From positions 1-38,444 of the forward strand of contig CAZLPW010000013.1 of NCBI GenBank assembly GCA_964561495.1: a DNA stretch of 38,444 bases, given 5' to 3'. Source of the DNA: CAZLPW01 sp964561495. Its GTDB lineage: Bacteria > Fidelibacterota > Marinisomatia > Marinisomatales > UBA1611. The notes under the pieces are model-generated. The model searched no databases. It had not been told where the DNA came from and saw only the letters and a list, made by a program, of their open reading frames with translations. Made by a program: the position numbers and the translations under genes. The stretch's first letter is position 1; every line of letters starts with the position of its first letter. Positions 33,017-38,444 of this stretch are shown piece by piece.

Positions 33017-35359
33017 ATGTCAACAAAAATTGAAAAAGTTGCTGTGCTAGGAGCAGGGACTATGGGGTCACAGATAGCAGGACATCTGGCAAATGCAGGA
33101 ATACCCTCTATGCTTTTTGATATTAAACAAGAATTGGCCGAAAGTGGATTAAAAAAGTTAATTGATCTAAAACCCGCCCCATTGTTTAATCCAAAAAACA
33201 ATAATATGATAGAGCCCTGTAATTACGAAGAACATATTCAGAAAATAAAAGAAGCTGATTGGATTATGGAAGCGGTTGCAGAAAAATTAGAGATAAAACA
33301 TGCAGTATATAAAAATATCATTAAACATATAAAAGATAACGCAATCCTAAGCTCAATCACATCTGGGATCCCTCTAGATGATTTATCATCAGTCCTTCCA
33401 GAAAAACTAAGATCTAGGTTCTTAATAACTCATTTTTTCAATCCTCCAAGGTATATGAGACTTTTAGAACTTGTTAAAGGACCTGAAACGAGCAAAAAAA
33501 TATATGAACAAATGGCAGCATTTGGAGAGGATATACTAGGTAAAGGGATAGTCCACGCAAAAGACACACCAAATTTTATAGGAAACCGCATTGGGGTTCA
33601 CGGAGGTAATAATGCAATCAAACTGGCAAAGAAAATGAGTCTAAATGTTGAGGAGGTTGATAAACTCACTGGTACAATTATAGGTAGACCTAAGAGTGGG
33701 ATTTTTAGGACAACGGATATTGTAGGAATTGATGTACACGCACATGTATCTGGAACAAGCTATGACAATCTTCCTGATGATGAAGCAAGGGAGACTTTAA
33801 AAGCACCATCAATACTACAGAAACTCATTAACTCAGGAAGATTAGGACAAAAAACAAAATCAGGTTTCTACAAAAAAACGGATGAAAGCATTCTATCAAT
33901 TGACCTTAAAACTGGTGAATATGGACCAATGAAAAAAGTAAGGTTTGATGGATATAGATTAGCAAAAGATCATCAAAATACTGGCGAACGTATAAAAGCC
34001 TTATATAATAGTGATGATAAAGCAGGTGAATATTTTATGGAAATAACCTCAGACTCACTAATCTATTCTGCAAATAGGATACCAGAAATAAGTGATGATA
34101 TAGTAAATATTGATAATGCTATGAAATGGGGATATGGTTGGGAGCTAGGGCCATTCGAGACCTGGGACTCAATTGGCGTAAGAGCTTCAATTGAAAGAAT
34201 GAAAGAAAAAGGTAAAAATATCCCTTCATGGGTTGAAGATATGTTGGACACAGGGAGGGAAAATTTTTATAGTCTTGAAAATGGGATTCGCTATTATTGG
34301 TGTCCAATCAAAAAGCATTCTAAACCAATAAAACAAAGGCCAAAGACAATTAATCTCTCTATTCATAAAACAGGGAATACAATTTTAAAACGTGATCTAA
34401 GTGCTAGTGTAATTGATCTAGGAGATGGTGTGCTTAATGTTGAGTTTCATTCTGTTTTGCAAAAGGATCTTAATCCAATAGATAGCTCATATATCGAAAT
34501 GATTAATTTTGCGATTGATTTGGCAGAAAAAGGAGGATACGGTTCAATAATATTAGGCCACCAAGGGAAAAACTTTTGCGCTGGTGCAAACCTAAATCTT
34601 CTTCTAGAACTCAGTAGAAATAGCCTGTGGGATGAAATGGATATGGCTATTAAACTAACTCAGAATCTAACGCAACGGATAAGATTTTCAAAAGTTCCTG
34701 TAATAGCGGCTCCATTTCAGCTAGTGTTAGGTGGTGGAGTTGAACTTGTGCAGCCAGCAGCGCACAGGGTTGCAGCAGCAGAATCGTATATAGGATATGT
34801 AGAGGTTGGAGTTGGCCTAATCCCTGGGGCTGGTGGTAATCTTAGAATGATCCTAAGCGCTTTAGGTAAAGAGACAGGGAGAATGGGCGCTTTCCAAAAA
34901 ATAAAAAATGCTTTTGAAACAATCGGTTTCGCTAAAGTTGCTACCAATGCCAATCAAGCAAAGCATTTAGGATACCTCGAGGATTCAGACACAATTATTA
35001 TGAACTCTGATCAGTTATTATTTGAAGCAAAATCTAAAGCTCTTGAGCTAATGGATAATTATATACCTCCTTTGTATAGAGAAGATCTTAAGCTTCCAGG
35101 TTCTGGTGGGCGAACTGCAATGGCAATGGCATTAAAAGGATTTAAGGTTCAGGGGAAAATCTCTGATCATGATATGAAAATTGGAGAAAAACTAGCTTAT
35201 GTTTTAACTGGTGGAGATAAGGCTGGCCTTACAAAAACGGTTGACGAACAGTATATATTAGATATTGAAAGAGAGGCTTTCATTTCTTTGGCAGGCGAAA
35301 AACTAACTCAAGAACGTATCCAATACATGCTAAAAAATGGGAAGCCACTTAGAAACTAA
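33017..35359 (+). CDS. fadN: 3-hydroxyacyl-CoA dehydrogenase / enoyl-CoA hydratase (FadN-like)
   Basis: 780 residues with the dehydrogenase first and the hydratase last, the order and length of Bacillus FadN rather than E. coli FadB. The NAD-binding GAGTMGSQIAGHLANAG is at about 12-28, the catalytic-His region THFFNPPRYM near 142. The hydratase part has FCAGANLNLL (oxyanion hole) near 522 and GGGVELV ... GVGLIPGAGG (catalytic-Glu region) near 575-610. It starts 6 bases after the thiolase stop and completes the cycle encoded by the operon. Its end is 21 bases from a convergent gene, and no terminator hairpin is evident there. Confidence 0.95.
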   Translation: MSTKIEKVAVLGAGTMGSQIAGHLANAGIPSMLFDIKQELAESGLKKLIDLKPAPLFNPKNNNMIEPCNYEEHIQKIKEADWIMEAVAEKLEIKHAVYKNIIKHIKDNAILSSITSGIPLDDLSSVLPEKLRSRFLITHFFNPPRYMRLLELVKGPETSKKIYEQMAAFGEDILGKGIVHAKDTPNFIGNRIGVHGGNNAIKLAKKMSLNVEEVDKLTGTIIGRPKSGIFRTTDIVGIDVHAHVSGTSYDNLPDDEARETLKAPSILQKLINSGRLGQKTKSGFYKKTDESILSIDLKTGEYGPMKKVRFDGYRLAKDHQNTGERIKALYNSDDKAGEYFMEITSDSLIYSANRIPEISDDIVNIDNAMKWGYGWELGPFETWDSIGVRASIERMKEKGKNIPSWVEDMLDTGRENFYSLENGIRYYWCPIKKHSKPIKQRPKTINLSIHKTGNTILKRDLSASVIDLGDGVLNVEFHSVLQKDLNPIDSSYIEMINFAIDLAEKGGYGSIILGHQGKNFCAGANLNLLLELSRNSLWDEMDMAIKLTQNLTQRIRFSKVPVIAAPFQLVLGGGVELVQPAAHRVAAAESYIGYVEVGVGLIPGAGGNLRMILSALGKETGRMGAFQKIKNAFETIGFAKVATNANQAKHLGYLEDSDTIIMNSDQLLFEAKSKALELMDNYIPPLYREDLKLPGSGGRTAMAMALKGFKVQGKISDHDMKIGEKLAYVLTGGDKAGLTKTVDEQYILDIEREAFISLAGEKLTQERIQYMLKNGKPLRN

Positions 35360-35380
35360 TAAATTCTAAAAAATATTTTC

Positions 35381-36133
35381 CTAATCAATTGGTACATTTT
35401 GTAAATACTTTTCATTGAAAATCTTGTCGCCTGGATCTCTGCCTAAGATTAAATCAGAGAAATGTACTTCTGTAGAATGATTCTTCTTAATATTCTCTAC
35501 ATAGACATACATAAGAATGCTATATCCATCTAAAATAGAATAACGAAAGAATTTCTTTTTTTTTAAATCACCTCTCTTATCATATGATTCCTCCTTAACA
35601 CCTGTCAGATCAGCCTTATTAATCCAAGAAACATGTCTCGAATATGAAGATTTTAAATTTTCAAGAGGTCTTATATCTAGAACATAACATTCTACTCCAT
35701 CTACAAAATCATCCTCAAGCCGGGAGTAATCATTCTCATTTAGATTTCTATTTGATAAATCTTCATAGCTTAAGTCAGATCCCATGAAAGAGTCTCCTTT
35801 TTTCTTGGATGAAATCCTACGTACTTTTCCAAAATTAGGAAGCCAGATTCGCATTTCATCTTGCCTGTTTTCATGCTCAATCTTTAAAAACGAAACTCCA
35901 TAATCAGTTTTTGGCTTAATAAACCACATTATCTGCTGCTCTCCCCCATTCATTGATTTTGAAATAATCTGTTTTTTTCTTGTCTTTCCTTTAGAATTTT
36001 TCATCACCATTTCAATTTTATTTGATAAAAACTTTGGGACTGGTTTTTCATCAATCATTTTTGCGATCTCATAGCCCGTTTGTGGTTTAACTAAAGAAAT
36101 AAAAATAGCAATTACACATGTGAACAGTCTCAT
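35381..36133 (-). CDS. Outer-membrane lipoprotein-sorting-like (LolA-like) protein
   Basis: About 250 residues from the ATG at 36133, with GAGG about 9 bases upstream; a TTG at 36151 would overlap the transporter gene and precede the signal peptide, so it is less likely. Signal peptide about 1-17 (MRLFTCVIAIFISLVKP). The family-specific core is RIWLPNFGKVRRISSKKKGDSFMGSDLSYEDL (about 105-136), as in periplasmic LolA-like proteins encoded next to RND/MMPL exporters. It probably carries a lipid or lipoprotein handed over by the transporter encoded 4 bases upstream. Confidence 0.88.
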   Translation of the reverse strand: MRLFTCVIAIFISLVKPQTGYEIAKMIDEKPVPKFLSNKIEMVMKNSKGKTRKKQIISKSMNGGEQQIMWFIKPKTDYGVSFLKIEHENRQDEMRIWLPNFGKVRRISSKKKGDSFMGSDLSYEDLSNRNLNENDYSRLEDDFVDGVECYVLDIRPLENLKSSYSRHVSWINKADLTGVKEESYDKRGDLKKKKFFRYSILDGYSILMYVYVENIKKNHSTEVHFSDLILGRDPGDKIFNEKYLQNVPID

Positions 36134-36137
36134 GTTT

Positions 36138-38225
36138 TTATGCCTCAACAATTAATCGATGTCTTAAGATTTCTGCTAAAGATGATAAGATAGTTAGTGT
36201 CCCTACAGAGGTTGATATCATAGCAAACACCATAAGTCCGCCCATATATTGAACAGGAATAAACGCAGAAAAAAGAAGAGCACCAAAGCCCATATTTGAC
36301 CCTGCATCCAATAAGATTGGGTAACCTACGTCCCCCATAACCTCTTCGGTAAGATTTTCTCCATCCATTTTATTAGACATCCTCCTGAACTGGGAAATAT
36401 AATGAATTGCAAAATCAACACCCACTCCTATTATAATAGCGGATAAGATAGCTGTAATATGGTTTAAAGTAATATTGAAATGACCCATTAGTCCAAAATT
36501 AATTATGACAGCCGAGGTAAGAGGAACTACCGCTAAAAGTCCCCATAAAAATCTATTGAAAAAAAATGAAGCAATAACAAATATTATGATAAGTGAAAAT
36601 ATTATACTCAAAATTGAGGAGCGTATAATCATTAAAACCATATCCCTAAGGACAACTACCATGCCAGTAATTTCGACTGAAATATTCTTACCTATTTCAT
36701 TTTTTATATATTCAGTTATATTTTTTACAAAGTTAAATATTTCCTCCGTACTCATAACTTCAGATAATGCCGTAATTAAACCCACATCATAATCATAGTC
36801 TACAAAATTTGAAAAATCCTCTGGATCACCTGACATAGAATATATGGTAAACAAATTATTTACCTTGCCCTCAGACTCAGGTATTATCTCAAAATCAGGA
36901 TTATTATCCATTATTATCCTATGCATCTGCTTAACAATATCAGCTATAGAGTAACTGAGCGAAACCCTGTCATTTTGCTCAATATAATCTTGTATTAAAC
37001 ACATTTTATTTAACAGGTTAGGGTCTTGAATATTCCCCTCAACTCTCAATCTCAGATCCATTGTCCCTGTCATTTCATTATCCATAAAATCCATTCCATC
37101 TCGAATATCTGTTCCAGGTTTAAAAAAACTAGATAGATTAACATCGACTCTCACCTTTGGAAGTCCTGTTAAGCCTAAAACAATAAAAGTTAGTCCAATA
37201 GTAAATGTGATTCTTGTTTTGCTTTGCAGAAATGGACTTATTTTGTTAATAAACTTTTCTAAGATGCTGGGTTTTGCTATAACAAATGACTCTTTATCCC
37301 ATTTAATTTGACTGATTAAGGCAGGCAGAAAAAAGGAGCTTAAAAAACATGCCCACAGAATACCAGCTGATATAGTAAAACCATACCCAATCAGTGGCTC
37401 TAATGGAGCTGACACCATGGTCAAAAAAGCTGCCACTGTAGTAATGCTTGTTAAAAAAATAGGGGCCAGTAAAGATCTCATTGTTGATTCAATCGCCTGT
37501 CTAGAGTCACTTGTATTCCGCATCTCTCTAAAAAATTTCGTTATCACGTGAACACCATCTGAATTCGCAATGGTTAATAAAATTATTGGCATAGAAGAGT
37601 TGACCATTGTAAATAAAAACTTATCTGATCCAATTATCTTATATGCCCACCCCATAAAGCCCATCATTGCACCAAGAGAGAGCCCAATAAGGAGAACTAC
37701 TATACCTACTCCAATAAAACTGCGGAGGTTGATCAAAAGCACCAAAACCATTATAAAGACACCCGCTTTCATTAAGGCTTTTACATCCTCCCTTATTAAC
37801 CCTGGTATAGAGCCAGTCATATAAGCAGTCCCTCCAAAATGGGATTCATAATTAGTTAGCAATGGCTTTGCAATTTGGACAACTTGATCTCTAAATTTAT
37901 CAAGCCCTATTCCCTCAAGTGGTTGAACAGTTATCATGAAAAACTCATCATTTTTGCTTACAAATCTTTGCTTTTGTTTAATGTTCCTATTCAAATATAA
38001 TTTTATATTATTTATTTCATTTGATTCTAATAAACGTCGCGGTTGTAAATCGCTTATATCCATAAAATCATCAACATTATCCATCCTTGTTAGTGTTGAT
38101 AAACTCGAAACATCTTCAACATATTTAAGCTTCTCAAGGCCATTGGAAACATCCCAAAGGGTAGTAAATGCATCCTGCGTGTATATATTCTTTGATTTAT
38201 TTCCAAATGCAATATGATAAATCAT
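36138..38225 (-). CDS. RND/MMPL-family exporter, N-terminally truncated
   Basis: 695 residues. Two transmembrane bundles of the RND/patched fold separated by a large periplasmic loop are visible: about 155-320 (VLVLLINLRSFIGVGIVVL, ITTVAAFLTMVSAPLEPLIGYG) and about 530-690 (IIIGVGVDFAIHYISQFRRM). Normal members of this family (COG1033-like) begin with a TM helix and about 50 residues more before the point where this one starts. Here the first codon aligns to the middle of the first periplasmic domain, and the in-frame codon two before the ATG is a stop. No first TM is seen in any minus frame up to the window end. It looks like a truncated gene. The four-base gap to the LolA-like gene shows they were an operon. 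Confidence 0.8.
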   Translation of the reverse strand: MIYHIAFGNKSKNIYTQDAFTTLWDVSNGLEKLKYVEDVSSLSTLTRMDNVDDFMDISDLQPRRLLESNEINNIKLYLNRNIKQKQRFVSKNDEFFMITVQPLEGIGLDKFRDQVVQIAKPLLTNYESHFGGTAYMTGSIPGLIREDVKALMKAGVFIMVLVLLINLRSFIGVGIVVLLIGLSLGAMMGFMGWAYKIIGSDKFLFTMVNSSMPIILLTIANSDGVHVITKFFREMRNTSDSRQAIESTMRSLLAPIFLTSITTVAAFLTMVSAPLEPLIGYGFTISAGILWACFLSSFFLPALISQIKWDKESFVIAKPSILEKFINKISPFLQSKTRITFTIGLTFIVLGLTGLPKVRVDVNLSSFFKPGTDIRDGMDFMDNEMTGTMDLRLRVEGNIQDPNLLNKMCLIQDYIEQNDRVSLSYSIADIVKQMHRIIMDNNPDFEIIPESEGKVNNLFTIYSMSGDPEDFSNFVDYDYDVGLITALSEVMSTEEIFNFVKNITEYIKNEIGKNISVEITGMVVVLRDMVLMIIRSSILSIIFSLIIIFVIASFFFNRFLWGLLAVVPLTSAVIINFGLMGHFNITLNHITAILSAIIIGVGVDFAIHYISQFRRMSNKMDGENLTEEVMGDVGYPILLDAGSNMGFGALLFSAFIPVQYMGGLMVFAMISTSVGTLTILSSLAEILRHRLIVEA

Positions 38226-38236
38226 TACTTATTTCA

Positions 38237-38444
38237 ATGAATTTAAAAAATATAAAAAAAGGAAATAAAATAATTTTTTTTCTTTTAGTTTTTTTATTTA
38301 TTATGCACTCAAACGGATCTTTTTATAATTTATATATTTTAACCAAATTTAATATAATCGAAAGATTAACTAAATCCTATGGATATTGTAACAATGCAGG
38401 TTATGGATTTATAAATAACATTTATAATGAATACACTATAAATG
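38237..38444 (+). CDS. Partial ORF with N-terminal membrane segment, unknown
   Basis: The frame is open from the ATG at 38237 to the window end, 69 codons. It starts MNLKNIKKGNK, followed by a hydrophobic helix (IIFFLLVFLFIM) and a Tyr/Asn-rich segment (SYGYCNNAGYGFI). This is a typical positive-inside signal anchor or signal peptide. Only 11 bases separate it from the divergent start of the truncated transporter. I do not recognise the family. In AT-rich DNA an uninterrupted 69 codons with a proper membrane start is moderate evidence of a gene. Confidence 0.6.
   Translation, partial: MNLKNIKKGNKIIFFLLVFLFIMHSNGSFYNLYILTKFNIIERLTKSYGYCNNAGYGFINNIYNEYTIN

Noticed and set aside
36134..36151. 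TTG start of the LolA-like gene upstream of 36133
   Set aside because: It would overlap the transporter stop and lengthen the signal peptide; the ATG at 36133 has a GAGG at good spacing.
38226..38444. Frameshifted N-terminus of the RND exporter
   Set aside because: All three minus frames were read to the window end; they are stop-rich and show no TM1 or FGxxD-like sequence, so a simple frameshift does not explain the loss.

Overview
The window is AT-rich, densely packed Gram-negative DNA. It carries three TonB-dependent receptors with carboxypeptidase-regulatory-like N-termini, several lipobox lipoproteins, a LolA-like/RND pair, and a mix of ATG and TTG starts, often with overlapping stop and start codons. 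This fits an FCB-type marine bacterium; a Neomarinimicrobiota (SAR406)-like lineage is my best guess, a Bacteroidota relative the alternative. No rRNA, tRNA, CRISPR array, transposase or integrase was seen.

Layout. (1) 1-3417: a molybdopterin oxidoreductase cut by the window edge, preceded by a fused four-cluster ferredoxin/NrfD membrane protein, and divergent to a MobA-type cofactor guanylyltransferase. (2) 3424-6547: a coupled rpe-tkt-rpiB operon, the non-oxidative pentose phosphate branch without transaldolase. (3) 6633-9277: a [2Fe-2S] thioredoxin-like ferredoxin, then a lipoprotein / tryptophan 2,3-dioxygenase / SDR operon. (4) 9418-17372 (+): a LOG-family protein, an exported amidohydrolase pair, a bacterioferritin-like protein and a TonB-dependent receptor. 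(5) 17369-21009 (-): a TetR regulator, TonB-dependent receptor, lipoprotein and YbaN/DUF454 unit with a perfect inverted repeat before the regulator. (6) 21184-24935: ferrochelatase, convergent with a coupled FAD oxidoreductase/GT-C-like membrane glycosyltransferase pair. (7) 24953-29312: a probable iron-acquisition operon (tiny Cys-containing lipoprotein, FecA-like receptor, DUF4856 lipoprotein, terminator) with a Fur-like box and a structured leader RNA. (8) 29388-35359 (+): a TetR-controlled fatty-acid beta-oxidation operon (regulator, acyl-CoA dehydrogenase, thiolase, FadN-like bifunctional enzyme), with a palindrome just before the regulator start. (9) 35381-38444: a LolA-like protein and an RND/MMPL transporter lacking its N-terminus, next to a divergent partial membrane ORF.

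How it works together: the window mixes central carbon metabolism, a respiratory molybdoenzyme and TonB-dependent uptake. Iron and heme themes recur (Fur-like box, FecA-like receptor, ferrochelatase, bacterioferritin, heme-dependent TDO). The parts least explained by known systems are the iron operon with its leader hairpin, whose stem core is repeated in the terminator of the same operon, the TetR/receptor/lipoprotein/YbaN unit, and the abrupt end of the RND gene near 38.23 kb.
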